64,000 nt of DNA from Methanolobus sediminis. GTDB lineage: Archaea; Halobacteriota; Methanosarcinia; Methanosarcinales; Methanosarcinaceae. Below are positions 9,320 through 21,100 of this stretch, piece after piece. A program made the position numbers and the translations under genes. The number at the start of each line of letters is the position of its first letter. Position 1 is the stretch's first letter. The notes below the pieces were generated by a model. It saw only the letters and a program-made list of their open reading frames with translations, ran no database searches and was not told the DNA's origin. The stretch lies in NCBI RefSeq assembly GCF_031312595.1, contig NZ_CP133592.1:434001-498000 (forward strand). The letters run 5' to 3'.

Positions 9320-10789
9320 ATGTCTGATACTCCTCAGGTTCCGGAAAATAAAGGGAACAAAGATATTCCAAGAATACTCCTGTCTGCCGGCAGTTCATCT
9401 TCCGGTAAGACAACGATAACCATCGGACTGCTTGCGGCTCTTACTGAAGCCGGATACAAGGTTCAGCCTTACAAAGTTGGGCTGGATTATATCGATCCAA
9501 GCTACTATTCTGAAATTACTGGTCGAAGGGCACGTAATATAGATGGATTCCTCATGGATGAGGAGGGTGTCAGGGACGTTTTCATTCATGGTGCGGAAGT
9601 TGATGAGGATGCAGATATTGCTATTATCGAAGGTGTTCGTGGTCTATACGAGGGTTTTGACAGCTTTACCGACACCGGCAGCACTGCACAGATCGCCAAG
9701 ATACTGAAATGTTCTGTTATTCTGATTGTCAATGCAAGGAGTATTACTCGCTCGGCTGCAGCTCTTGTTAATGGTTTTAAGGACTTTGACAAGGATGTGA
9801 ACATCGTCGGTGTGATTCTCAACAACATTGGTGGTCCAAGGCACACTAAAAAGGCCACTGAAGCCATTGAACATTACACAGGCATTCCGGTAATCGGTGT
9901 AATACACCGCAATAATTCAATGAAGATATCCATGAGGCACCTGGGTCTTGTTCCTGCAATAGAGGAACGCCGCCGTGCTGATAATTACGATGAAAGAATT
10001 GAGTTCATTAAGAACAAAATCAAGGATGGCATCCAGATAGACAGGCTTCTGGAGATGGCACATTCAGCTCCGGCTCTTGAACGTCCTTCCGAAACGGTTT
10101 TCACCCCACGGGATATCGAAGGTGAGCGTCCGGTTATTGGTGTCGCCCTTGATGAGGCTTTTAATTTCTATTATCACGATAATCTTGAACTTCTGCAGCT
10201 TGCAGGAGCTGATATCAAATACTTCAGCCCGATTCACGACAGCAAACTACCGGACGTTGACGGACTCTACCTTGGTGGTGGCTATCCAGAACTTTTCGCT
10301 GCAGAACTTGAAGACAATGTCTCAATGCGTGAGGATATTCTCGATGCATCACGCTCAGGTATGCCAATTTACGCAGAATGCGGCGGTCTGATGTACCTGA
10401 CCGAGAAACTCAGCACAGGAGTTAAAGGCAAAGGTGCTCACCATATGGCAGAGATGCCCGAATCCACTCACGACATGGTTGGTGCACTTCCCGGACACAC
10501 CCTAATGGGTCACAAACGTGTTGTCAGTTACAACATTGGTGAACTTGCAATGGATTCAGTTATTGGCAAAACAGGCAATTCTTTCCGTGGTCATGAATTC
10601 CACCATTCCGAGGTTACAGAGATTCCTAAAGATGCAACGTTTGCTATCAAGCTCTCCCGAGGCACCGGTATAATCGATGGCTGGGACGGACTTACTGTTG
10701 ATAACACACTTGGATGCTATGCGCATCTGGTTGCAAGTTCTTACAGGGAGTTTGCAGGTAGCTTTGTGGATTTTGTGATGAAGCATTGA
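9320..10789 (+). CDS. cfbB: Ni-sirohydrochlorin a,c-diamide synthase CfbB
   Basis: CfbB amidates the a and c acetate side chains of Ni-sirohydrochlorin using glutamine and ATP. The roughly 489-residue protein has the CobB/CbiA layout: an N-terminal P-loop domain (AGSSSSGKTTITIGLLAAL), the middle IEGVRGLYEGFDS segment, and a C-terminal class I glutaminase domain with the nucleophile cysteine near residue 354 (YAECGGLMYL). The ATG at 9320 is nine bases after AAGGT and preferred over ATG 9314 or TTG 9311. A cobyrinate synthase role is possible from sequence alone, but the cfbC/cfbD context makes CfbB the better call. It ends the cluster. Confidence 0.9.
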   Translation: MSDTPQVPENKGNKDIPRILLSAGSSSSGKTTITIGLLAALTEAGYKVQPYKVGLDYIDPSYYSEITGRRARNIDGFLMDEEGVRDVFIHGAEVDEDADIAIIEGVRGLYEGFDSFTDTGSTAQIAKILKCSVILIVNARSITRSAAALVNGFKDFDKDVNIVGVILNNIGGPRHTKKATEAIEHYTGIPVIGVIHRNNSMKISMRHLGLVPAIEERRRADNYDERIEFIKNKIKDGIQIDRLLEMAHSAPALERPSETVFTPRDIEGERPVIGVALDEAFNFYYHDNLELLQLAGADIKYFSPIHDSKLPDVDGLYLGGGYPELFAAELEDNVSMREDILDASRSGMPIYAECGGLMYLTEKLSTGVKGKGAHHMAEMPESTHDMVGALPGHTLMGHKRVVSYNIGELAMDSVIGKTGNSFRGHEFHHSEVTEIPKDATFAIKLSRGTGIIDGWDGLTVDNTLGCYAHLVASSYREFAGSFVDFVMKH

Positions 10790-10975
10790 TCGATACAAAA
10801 AATGATGCTTTTTTGATTCGGTAAATTCTCTTCATCAGGTTTTTTAACCCTGGTTACCTATTGTAATTAAATAAGAGTATATTTGCTTATTTATATCACA
10901 CTATTTATATACATATTAGTCTGCGGTTCTTGCTACGTTTTTTTAGAAACTTATGCGCATGTTTTTTATATATTT

Positions 10976-11001
10976 GTCCATATGAACCCAATCATATGGA
11001 C
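10976..11001. promoter_or_regulatory. Perfect 10-bp inverted repeat downstream of the subtilase TATA box
   Basis: GTCCATATGA and TCATATGGAC are perfect complements around a 6-base loop. A TATA-like TTTTTTATATATTTG lies immediately before it (about 10962-10974), so the repeat would cover or follow the transcription start, 60 bases before the chosen ATG. It could be an operator or a 5' leader hairpin. A run of ten A residues follows. Confidence 0.5.
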
Positions 11002-11061
11002 GATAAAAAAAAAAGAGTTACAAGAGACTGCTTCATGTGCGATATTTTTAGAAAGATCACA

Positions 11062-14000
11062 ATGAACAAATGCAAGATCCACTCAATATTTCTCATACTC
11101 ATTCTGCTTTTTGCTTCGATCCCATCGGCATATGCTGTATCAAATGCTGAGAACCAGAAGAAAAATACTGTGCAGAATTCTGATGAATTAAAGGATCTGT
11201 TCTTCTCATCAGGTGAGTTACTCATTAAAATAAAGGATACTTCTAAGAAGTCCATTAAAAACTCCGCAAAGCCTGATGATACCGGTATTGTTTCACTTAA
11301 CAAGCTCAACAAAAAGTTTGATGTTATTGAATTTGAACAGATTGCAACGCCTTCTGTTTCAGAAGATGATGGAACTATATATAACTGGTACAAATTGAAG
11401 TTCAATGTATCTGCTACACAAATATCAAAGAACTCCAGTGAGTTTAAAAAATTTAAAGCCCTGATGAATTCTTACGAGCTTGATCCAAATATTGAAGTTG
11501 TAGAACTTAACTACATCATCAATGTTCAGTCAATACCCGATGATCCATATTTTTCATCAAGCGGATCATGGGGGCAATCCTATCCTGACCTATGGGGCAT
11601 GCAAAAGATAAATACCGAATCTGCATGGGATGTGACAACAGGTTCATCATCAGTAATTGTTGCAGATATTGACACCGGTGTGGACAGGACCCATGAGGAC
11701 CTTAAGGATAATATGTGGGTGAACACAGCCGAGATCCCGGATAACGGGATAGACGATGACGGAAATGGGCATATTGATGATTATTATGGCTGGGATTGGG
11801 CTAACAATGACAACGATCCTATGGATGACCATGGTCATGGAACTCATACGGCCGGTACCATTGCTGCAACAGGCAACAATAATGTTGGTGTAGTAGGTGT
11901 TAGCTGGAACAGCAAGATCATGGCACTGAAGTTCCTCAATTCTGCAGGCAGTGGTAACTTAGATGATGCTGTAAAGGCGATCAAGTATGCAGCTGATATG
12001 GGTGCTCGTGTTTCATCTAACAGTTGGGGAAGTTTCGGAACCAGTCAAATGCTGGACGATGCTATACGCTATGCACATGATAAGAACATGGTAGTGGTTG
12101 TAGCAGCAGGAAACAGCAACGATGATGCACTTGATTATACTCCTGCATCAGCAGATTATTCTATTACAGTTGCAGCCTCAGACTACACCGATGCAAAAGC
12201 TTACTTCTCAAACTGGGGACAAAAGATAGATGTTGCGGCTCCCGGAGTTGATATACTTTCAACCAAGGCGGCAGTAAGTCCAATGTTCTCTTCTTCCAGC
12301 ACTGTTGACACTAATTATGGCCGTGCTTCAGGTACATCCATGGCCACTCCTCATGTTGCCGGTCTGGCTGCTTTGCTAATAGCTAATGACCCTTCCCTGA
12401 CCAGTGAGGAGGTTCGCCAGATCATTCGTACAGGCTCATTTGATCTAGGTACACAAGGAAAGGATGATTATTTTGGTTTCGGAAGGATCGATGCTGCTAA
12501 TTCACTTTCACTTTCCGATACGAATGTCCTTGCTCCCTTTATAACAAGTCCTGCCAGTAGAAGTATGGTCTACGGACAGTCACTTGAGATAACAGGTTCT
12601 GCTTCTGGCAGTGGTTTTGAAAGTTACACATTACAGGCAGGTGTGGGACGTGATCCTGCGTCCTGGATAAACCTTTCAGAGTCAAATACACAGGTAACGG
12701 ATGGTATACTTGCAGTTGTTGACACAACCCAGCTTCCAGACGGGTATTACACATTCAGGCTCATTGCTACAAATACTGACGGGATAGAATACCAGTTCCA
12801 GGTGTATGACGTCGAAGTGGACAATTTTGATGCAGCCATAAATTCTCCTTTAATACTTGTTTCCCAGGGAAGTGTCGATTTGATAGGAGATGCACAAACC
12901 AAAAATGGAATGGCATTCTCTCATTATATGCTTGAATGGGGTGAAGGCTCATCCCCTGCTTCATACACAAGCGCAGGCATCTCAATGACCAATGATGGTT
13001 TACAGCCAGTTATTGATGGGAAGCTTGGAATCTGGGACACATCTGGTCTGACATCCGGTCAAGTATACACCCTTCGTCTGAGCGTAGTTGGTGAAAGCGG
13101 TGTAACATCGCAGTGTTCCATCCAGCTCACAGCTGATAGCGATCTGGTAAGTGGATGGCCAATACTGATTAGTCGAAGTACAAGCAGTAGCATTAGTGAA
13201 GCCACTCCTACGATAGCGGACCTTGACAATGACGGAACAGATGAAATAGTTATCACTTCAGCTGATAACAAAATATATGTATTTAGAAAAGATGGCAGTG
13301 ATTATCCAGGCTTCCCTGTATCCGTTACTACAGGTGAGCATTTCACATGGCCTGCAAATGTTGCTGACCTTGACAACGATGGTCACAAAGAGATAATAGC
13401 AGCTTCTGTCACTGCTTCAGGAACAAGTAAAGTATATGTTCTGAAGGATGATGGTACATTCTACCCTGGCTGGACAAAACCTGTCCATATAATTGGCCAG
13501 CAGGTTGGTGACGGCACACCTACAATAGCAGACCTTGATAGCGATGGTATAAAAGAAATGGTTGTTATCGATCCTTTCTACAAAAAGATGCATGCATATC
13601 ACCTGGATGGAAGCGAGCTCACAGGTTTCCCAAAGACACTTCCATTGAGCGATCTGGAATATCCTGGTGCACCTCTAATCACAGATCTTAATGGTGATGG
13701 TGTTCCTGAGATAGCCTATGGAGCAAAGAATAAGTTCTATCTATTCGATAATCATGGGAATTTGTTGGACGGATGGCCTTTTGTTGCACCTGTTTACAAT
13801 GGTAACACAATTAATTTCAAAAGCTCGCCTGCCTGTGGTGATGTAGATGGTGACGGTGATCTTGAGATCGTAGCTATCGGCCATAATGGAGGTAGCACAT
13901 CTCCTATCTATGCATGGGATATGGATGGTTCTCTTCTTCCGAACTGGCCAATGGTTGCAGGTTCTCTTGACTATGGTCATTCCCCGCTGAACAGTCCTTC

Positions 14001-15057
14001 TCTAACGGATGTTGACAACGATGGACTGGATGAGGTAGTCGTAGGTCTTTCTTCATTATCTATCTTTGATCAAGACGGACAGAAATCAATTGGTACGGGA
14101 ATTGGAGCAAAGATCGCACCAGCTATCACCGATGTAGATGGAGATGGAAAATATGAGTTCTCTGGAGTAAAGGACAATAAATTACAGATCGGCAATGACG
14201 ATGGTTCCATTTTATGGCAAAGGGTTTTCTCATCAGATACACTCTTTTTAAGTCCGGCCATGTTCAGTGATATTGATAATAACGGTAGGATGGAACTTAC
14301 CCTTGTACAGAGCAGGTTACCTAATGAAGAGGGAGATCTGATTGCATATATGTGGGAAATGCCATATTCAGGTGAAAACTCTGGTGATTGCTGGTCAATG
14401 TTCCTGCATGATCCACAGAGATCTGGCAGACTTGCTGTGTCTGATTCTATGGATACAGTAACTACTCCTCCGACTGACACCGCATCACCTACAACAGTAA
14501 TCGCATCACCGTCAGGATCTACTATTCTATCAGGTGTTGTTGATGTGAATGTTGAAGCTTCAGATGATACGGGTGTGAGCAAAACAGAACTCTATTGCAA
14601 TGGAGTACTTCTCGATACTGAAACGGTTGCTCCTTATCTATATTCATGGGACACCACTCATGAGAGTGACGGCGAGTATATGCTGCAAAGTAAGGCATAT
14701 GATGAAGCAGGCAATGTAGGTTCATCACAAACAGTAACGGTCACTGTCAAAAACAATGTTGACGAGAATGTAGATACAGATGCTCCGGTAGTTTCGATCG
14801 CATCGCCTCTGGATGGTTCTAGTTTCAAGAGGAAATCCACTGTCACCATTAATGCTATGGCTACGGATAATGTAGCTGTCACTAAAGTGGAATTCCTTGT
14901 GAATGGTATTGTAGAGTACACCGATCAAACCGGGAGTTATAGTTACGACTGGAAAGTTCCTGCAAAGCCAGGTCCATATACACTTCAGTTGAAGGCGTAT
15001 GATGATCAGGGAAATATCGGTACATCTGAAACAATAACGGTGACTGCAATAAGATGA
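11062..15057 (+). CDS. Secreted subtilisin-like protease with FG-GAP/VCBS and Ig-like repeats
   Basis: An exported S8-family serine protease of about 1331 residues. A signal peptide follows the chosen ATG (basic start, then SIFLILILLFASIPSAYA). After a propeptide-like region come catalytic Asp near 204 (DIDTGVD), His near 259 (HGHGTHTAGT) and Ser near 426 (GTSMATPHVAG). Next are beta-rich spacers, then eight FG-GAP/VCBS-type calcium loops (for example ADLDNDGTDEI, DVDGDGDLEI) and two C-terminal Ig-like (Big-type) domains. No C-terminal anchor is visible, so it may be released or bound non-covalently to the cell surface. Upstream TTG and ATG codons would put the signal peptide inside the protein. 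Confidence 0.88.
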   Translation: MNKCKIHSIFLILILLFASIPSAYAVSNAENQKKNTVQNSDELKDLFFSSGELLIKIKDTSKKSIKNSAKPDDTGIVSLNKLNKKFDVIEFEQIATPSVSEDDGTIYNWYKLKFNVSATQISKNSSEFKKFKALMNSYELDPNIEVVELNYIINVQSIPDDPYFSSSGSWGQSYPDLWGMQKINTESAWDVTTGSSSVIVADIDTGVDRTHEDLKDNMWVNTAEIPDNGIDDDGNGHIDDYYGWDWANNDNDPMDDHGHGTHTAGTIAATGNNNVGVVGVSWNSKIMALKFLNSAGSGNLDDAVKAIKYAADMGARVSSNSWGSFGTSQMLDDAIRYAHDKNMVVVVAAGNSNDDALDYTPASADYSITVAASDYTDAKAYFSNWGQKIDVAAPGVDILSTKAAVSPMFSSSSTVDTNYGRASGTSMATPHVAGLAALLIANDPSLTSEEVRQIIRTGSFDLGTQGKDDYFGFGRIDAANSLSLSDTNVLAPFITSPASRSMVYGQSLEITGSASGSGFESYTLQAGVGRDPASWINLSESNTQVTDGILAVVDTTQLPDGYYTFRLIATNTDGIEYQFQVYDVEVDNFDAAINSPLILVSQGSVDLIGDAQTKNGMAFSHYMLEWGEGSSPASYTSAGISMTNDGLQPVIDGKLGIWDTSGLTSGQVYTLRLSVVGESGVTSQCSIQLTADSDLVSGWPILISRSTSSSISEATPTIADLDNDGTDEIVITSADNKIYVFRKDGSDYPGFPVSVTTGEHFTWPANVADLDNDGHKEIIAASVTASGTSKVYVLKDDGTFYPGWTKPVHIIGQQVGDGTPTIADLDSDGIKEMVVIDPFYKKMHAYHLDGSELTGFPKTLPLSDLEYPGAPLITDLNGDGVPEIAYGAKNKFYLFDNHGNLLDGWPFVAPVYNGNTINFKSSPACGDVDGDGDLEIVAIGHNGGSTSPIYAWDMDGSLLPNWPMVAGSLDYGHSPLNSPSLTDVDNDGLDEVVVGLSSLSIFDQDGQKSIGTGIGAKIAPAITDVDGDGKYEFSGVKDNKLQIGNDDGSILWQRVFSSDTLFLSPAMFSDIDNNGRMELTLVQSRLPNEEGDLIAYMWEMPYSGENSGDCWSMFLHDPQRSGRLAVSDSMDTVTTPPTDTASPTTVIASPSGSTILSGVVDVNVEASDDTGVSKTELYCNGVLLDTETVAPYLYSWDTTHESDGEYMLQSKAYDEAGNVGSSQTVTVTVKNNVDENVDTDAPVVSIASPLDGSSFKRKSTVTINAMATDNVAVTKVEFLVNGIVEYTDQTGSYSYDWKVPAKPGPYTLQLKAYDDQGNIGTSETITVTAIR

Positions 15058-15127
15058 ATGTGATTATGTTGCATGTTAGAATGAAAACAGAGTTGACCAT
15101 CTAAAATATGTCGTACAGAAAAAAGAA

Positions 15128-15156
15128 AAATGGCTCAGGGCAGACCTGAGCCATTT
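15128..15156. terminator. Shared bidirectional terminator between subtilase and DUF11 genes
   Basis: A perfect 12-bp stem (AAATGGCTCAGG with CCTGAGCCATTT) and a 5-base loop lie between the two convergent genes. It is flanked by A-rich sequence on the left and T-rich sequence on the right, so it can act as a U-tailed hairpin for both transcripts. Confidence 0.8.
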
Positions 15157-15181
15157 ATATTTTATATTTCATATTTATTTC

Positions 15182-18100
15182 TTACTTCTTCTTGTATTCA
15201 ACTGTAATACCGTCCCAGCTTGAAATAACTTCGGCACCATCCTGATACATTACGAAAAGGTATGTTACATCTGGTGTTCCTGTTGGCACATATCCCTGCA
15301 GACTACTGAGGGTATACTTTACACCAAGGTAGTAGGTTTCACCAGGGGTCACACCTGTCACCGTAAGTACCGGATTTTCACCAGACATGTTCACGGTTGC
15401 ATTCTGGACCTTTAGACAGTCAGAATCCCAGAGGATAATCTGACCTTCATCCTGAATAGCTATGTCTGGCCATCCAGCAGTATTGTTCTGGTCGACCTCA
15501 ATAACCACAGTGTCACTAGTTGGTGTGACATCACTGTAGTAGAACATAACACCAGGTGCAACACTCTGGATTTCTCCTGTCTTCTTTAGGACCATGTAAT
15601 ATGCTGTTTCCAGATCATCCGCTGTGCCTGTTCTAAAGTCATAGCATGTAGTCTGGGTAGGAGCTATCTGGGCTGTTGCGTTGACCTGTGTAACCACGGC
15701 TGAAGCTGAAGCAAAGACAGGGGCACCTTGTGGATCATATCCTGTAACCGTTGCTGTGTTAGGCACGATGTTGGGGAACGGTCCAGCCAGATCAGCTGCC
15801 TGAATCATATAAGTACCTACGAATTCAGCAGACTGGCCTACTGACAATACACCAGTAAAGCTCGCATCTACCGCATTAACAGATGCAAGAAGCGTATCGG
15901 TCACAAACGTACCATTCAGAGTAACGGTACCATCGTTGGTAGCGTTGAGTGTATAGTGAATGACCTGACCTTCATAGGTGTATATTATTGGGTCAGCTGT
16001 CTTGGTCAGAGCTATGTGTGGATACTGTGGGATCATGACAGTCTCATCGTCGGTGTCATTGACAGTCTCATCCTGTGGACTGGTACCTTCAGCGGTTGCA
16101 TTGTTGTATACAGAGCCCATATCAAGGTCTGCCTGGGTAAGGGCATAGGTAGCAGTGAATGTAACCATATCACCAGGTGCAACTGAAGCATATTCGGCAG
16201 GTGTGATTGAACTCATGCCTGCGAGGATATCCTCCGTTACACTGACATTGTAGAGTGTAACTGTACCGATGTTGGTGACATTGAAGGTGTAGGAGACATT
16301 CTCGCCGACCTGGCCGTAACCATCACCACTCTCATCCATGAACTCACCTGTCTTGACAAGATCGATCATTGGATTCTCTGGGATCAGAACAGTCTCATCG
16401 TCGGTGTCATTGACAGTCTCATCCTGTGGACTGGTACCTTCAGCGGTTGCATTGTTGTATACAGAGCCCATATCAAGGTCTGCCTGGGTAAGGGCATAGG
16501 TAGCAGTGAATGTAACCATATCACCAGGTGCAAGTGAAGCATATTCAGCAGGTGTGATTGAACTCATGCCTGTGAGCATATCCTCCGTTACACTGACATT
16601 GTAGAGTGTAACTGTACCGATGTTGGTGACATTGAAGGTGTAGGAGACATTCTCGCCGACCTGGCCGTAACCATCTCCACTCTCATCCATGAACTCACCT
16701 GTCTTGACAAGATCGATCATTGGATTCTCTGGGATCATTACAGTCTCATCGTCGGTATCATTGACAGTTTCATCCTGTGGACTGGTACCTTCAGCGGTTG
16801 CATTGTTGTATACAGAGCCCATATCAAGGTCTGCCTGGGTAAGGGCATAGGTTGCAGTGAATGTAACCATATCACCAGGTGCAACTGAAGCATATTCAGC
16901 AGGTGTGATTGAACTCATGCCTGTGAGCATATCCTCCGTTACACTGACATTGTAGAGTGTAACTGTACCGATGTTGGTGACATTGAAGGTGTAGGAGACA
17001 TTCTCGCCGACCTGTCCGTAACCATCTCCACTCTCATCCATGAACTCACCTGTCTTGACAAGATCGATCATTGGATTCTCTGGGATCATTACAGTCTCAT
17101 CGTCGGTATCATTGACAGTCTCATCCTGTGGACTGGTACCTTCAGCGGTTGCATTGTTGTATACAGAGCCCATATCAAGGTCTGCCTGGGTAAGGGCGTA
17201 GGTTGCAGTGAATGTAACCATATCACCAGGTGCAAGTGAAGCATATTCGGCAGGTGTGATTGAACTCATGCCTGTGAGCATATCCTCCGTTACACTGACA
17301 TTGTAGAGTGTAACTGTACCGATGTTGGTGACATTGAAGGTGTAGGAGACATTCTCGCCGACCTGTCCGTAACCATCTCCACTCTCATCCATGAACTCAC
17401 CTGTCTTGACAAGATCGATCATTGGATTCTCTGGGATCATTACAGTCTCATCGTCGGTATCATTGACAGTTTCATCCTGTGGACTGGTACCTTCAGCGGT
17501 TGCATTGTTGTATACAGAGCCCATATCAAGGTCTGCCTGGGTAAGGGCGTAGGTTGCAGTGAATGTAACCATATCACCAGGTGCAAGTGAAGCATATTCG
17601 GCAGGTGTGATTGAACTCATGCCTGTGAGCATATCCTCCGTTACACTGACATTGTAGAGTGTAACTGTACCGATGTTGGTGACATTGAAGGTGTAGGAGA
17701 CATTCTCGCCGACCTGTCCGTAACCATCTCCACTCTCATCCATGAACTCACCTGTCTTGACAAGATCGATCATTGGATTCTCTGGGATCATTACAGTCTC
17801 ATCGTCGGTATCATTGACAGTTTCATCCTGTGGACTGGTACCTTCAGCGGTTGCATTGTTGTATACAGAGCCCATATCAAGGTCTGCCTGGGTAAGGGCG
17901 TAGGTTGCAGTGAATGTAACCATATCACCAGGTGCAAGTGAAGCATATTCAGCAGGTGTGATTGAACTCATGCCTGTGAGCATATCCTCCGTTACACTGA
18001 CATTGTAGAGTGTAACTGTACCGATGTTGGTGACATTGAAGGTGTAGGAGACATTCTCGCCGACCTGTCCGTAACCATCTCCACTCTCATCCATGAACTC

Positions 18101-21100
18101 ACCTGTCTTGACAAGATCGATCATTGGATTCTCTGGGATCATTACAGTCTCATCGTCGGTATCATTGACAGTTTCATCCTGTGGACTGGTACCTTCAGCG
18201 GTTGCATTGTTGTATACAGAGCCCATATCAAGGTCTGCCTGGGTAAGGGCGTAGGTTGCAGTGAATGTAACCATATCACCAGGTGCAAGTGAAGCATATT
18301 CAGCAGGTGTGATTGAACTCATGCCTGTGAGCATATCCTCCGTTACACTGACATTGTAGAGTGTAACTGTACCGATGTTGGTGACATTGAAGGTGTAGGA
18401 GACATTCTCGCCGACCTGTCCGTAACCATCTCCACTCTCATCCATGAACTCACCTGTCTTGACAAGATCGATCATTGGATTCTCTGGGATCATTACAGTC
18501 TCATCGTCGGTATCATTGACAGTTTCATCCTGTGGACTGGTACCTTCAGCGGTTGCATTGTTGTATACAGAGCCCATATCAAGGTCTGCCTGGGTAAGGG
18601 CGTAGGTTGCAGTGAATGTAACCATATCACCAGGTGCAAGTGAAGCATATTCGGCAGGTGTGATTGAACTCATGCCTGTGAGCATATCCTCCGTTACACT
18701 GACATTGTAGAGTGTAACTGTACCGATGTTGGTGACATTGAAGGTGTAGGAGACATTCTCGCCGACCTGTCCGTAACCATCTCCACTCTCATCCATGAAC
18801 TCACCTGTCTTGACAAGATCGATCATTGGATTCTCTGGGATCATTACAGTCTCATCGTCGGTATCATTGACAGTTTCATCCTGTGGACTGGTACCTTCAG
18901 CGGTTGCATTGTTGTATACAGAGCCCATATCAAGGTCTGCCTGGGTAAGGGCATAGGTTGCAGTGAATGTAACCATATCACCAGGTGCAACTGAAGCATA
19001 TTCGGCAGGTGTGATTGAACTCATGCCTGTGAGCATATCCTCCGTTACACTGACATTGTAGAGTGTAACTGTACCGATGTTGGTGACATTGAAGGTGTAG
19101 GAGACATTCTCGCCGACCTGTCCGTAACCATCTCCACTCTCATCCATGAACTCACCTGTCTTGACAAGATCGATCATTGGATTCTCTGGGATCATTACAG
19201 TCTCATCGTCGGTATCATTGACAGTCTCATCCTGTGGACTGGTACCTTCAGCGGTTGCATTGTTGTATACAGAGCCCATATCAAGGTCTGCCTGGGTAAG
19301 GGCATAGGTAGCAGTGAATGTAACCATATCACCAGGTGCAACTGAAGCATATTCGGCAGGTGTGATTGAACTCATGCCTGCGAGGATATCCTCCGTTACA
19401 CTGACATTGTAGAGTGTAACTGTACCGATGTTGGTGACATTGAAGGTGTAGGAGACATTCTCGCCGACCTGGCCGTAACCATCACCACTCTCATCCATGA
19501 ACTCACCTGTCTTGACAAGATCGATCATTGGATTCTCTGGGATCAGAACAGTCTCATCGTCGGTGTCATTGACAGTCTCATCCTGTGGACTGGTACCTTC
19601 AGCGGTTGCATTGTTGTATACAGAGCCCATATCAAGGTCTGCCTGGGTAAGGGCATAGGTAGCAGTGAATGTAACCATATCACCAGGTGCAACTGAAGCA
19701 TATTCGGCAGGTGTGATTGAACTCATGCCTGCGAGCATATCCTCCGTTACACTGACATTGTAGAGTGTAACTGTACCAATGTTGGTGACATTGAAGGTGT
19801 AGGAGACATTCTCGCCGACCTGGCCGTAACCATCACCACTCTCATCCATGAACTCACCTGTCTTGACAAGATCGATAGCTGGAGTCTGTGGTATTGGTAT
19901 ACTGTAAGAATCTGTATCGTTCACCTGTATACCCTGAGGACTGGTACCTACAGCTGTTGCTGTATTGTTGACCCATCCTGCGTTAATATCAGCCTGTGTG
20001 AGGTCATATTGTCCTGTGAATATCTGGTATTCTCCTGGATCCAGTGAGATATTAGTTGGTGTTATGTTATAGATGCCTAGCAGTATATCTGTGACATTCA
20101 CATAGTTGAGATTTATTGTACCATTGTTGGTAACATTGAATTCATAGTTGATCATGTCACCAGGTGTTGCCGTTCCATCTCCACCTACATCCAGTATACC
20201 TATTTTCTCGATATCTATTGACGGTGTACCTATAACGAGTACAGTTGCCGTATCAGTAGCAGTAAGGGTTGTAGGTTCGATAATTGAATCATTACCTGCT
20301 GCAGTAGCGGTGTTAATTACAATTCCCAAGGTAGATGGACTGAACAAATGCACCCCAGAAGCACTACCCCCTGCTGCAAGGTCATCAGCAGTTCCATCGC
20401 CATCAAGATCAGTAAGCAGCGTAGTCAATAGCAAAACGGCAAAATCATCAGTGTCATCACCAGATGTACCAGCATCATCGACTACATTTACATTGTAGAG
20501 AGGAGCATCTCCGTTATTTTCGACCACATAGAGGTACTTGACAGTTTCACCGTAAGTAATTGTCAATGAATCATTTCCGGGGAAATCTCCATCAGTTGTT
20601 GTTACGGTCTTAGTGATACTGATCATAGGATACCCAATGTTTCCGGTCTGCTTGAAAGGAATATTCTGTCCACTTCCCTGGGCAATATCGTCTGGTGGTT
20701 CCACTGCAGTATCATTATTAATAAATGTCAGCCAGGATTCCACAAGATCGGCCTGCAAATTACCTGTAGGGTTTGATCCGGGGTCGCAGAACAATTTAGT
20801 ATCTATCCTGACGACCACTGTTTCATTTGCATCCAGATCTGTAAGTTCAATGGTGGCCCACAATTCCGAGCCAGCAGTGAAAATTGGGCCAGTTGTTGTC
20901 TTACTTACAAGTGTTGCTACACTTCCGCCATCATCGTAGATTCCATCGTCAATGTTATTCTCGCCAGCGATCAGGTCCTCTATTGTGCCATAATTCACAT
21001 GCACGTCTACAACATCACCGATTGCTACACCGGATTGTCCAGTTGTATCCATCAAAAATGAAAAGTTCATCTCGATCGTTTGTGGCGCATCCGTTTGTGC

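Noticed and set aside
11002-11020. A10 run as a programmed frameshift site
   Set aside because: It lies before the preferred start codon, so it is most likely untranslated leader.
10930-11061. Longer N terminus for the subtilase from TTG 10930 or ATG 10996
   Set aside because: It would bury the signal peptide inside the protein and read through the inverted repeat and A10 run; ATG 11062 gives a normal exported start.
16016-19876. Regular long repeats that might suggest a CRISPR or satellite array
   Set aside because: The period is 351 bases, in frame, with no unique spacers; it encodes DUF11 domains inside one gene.
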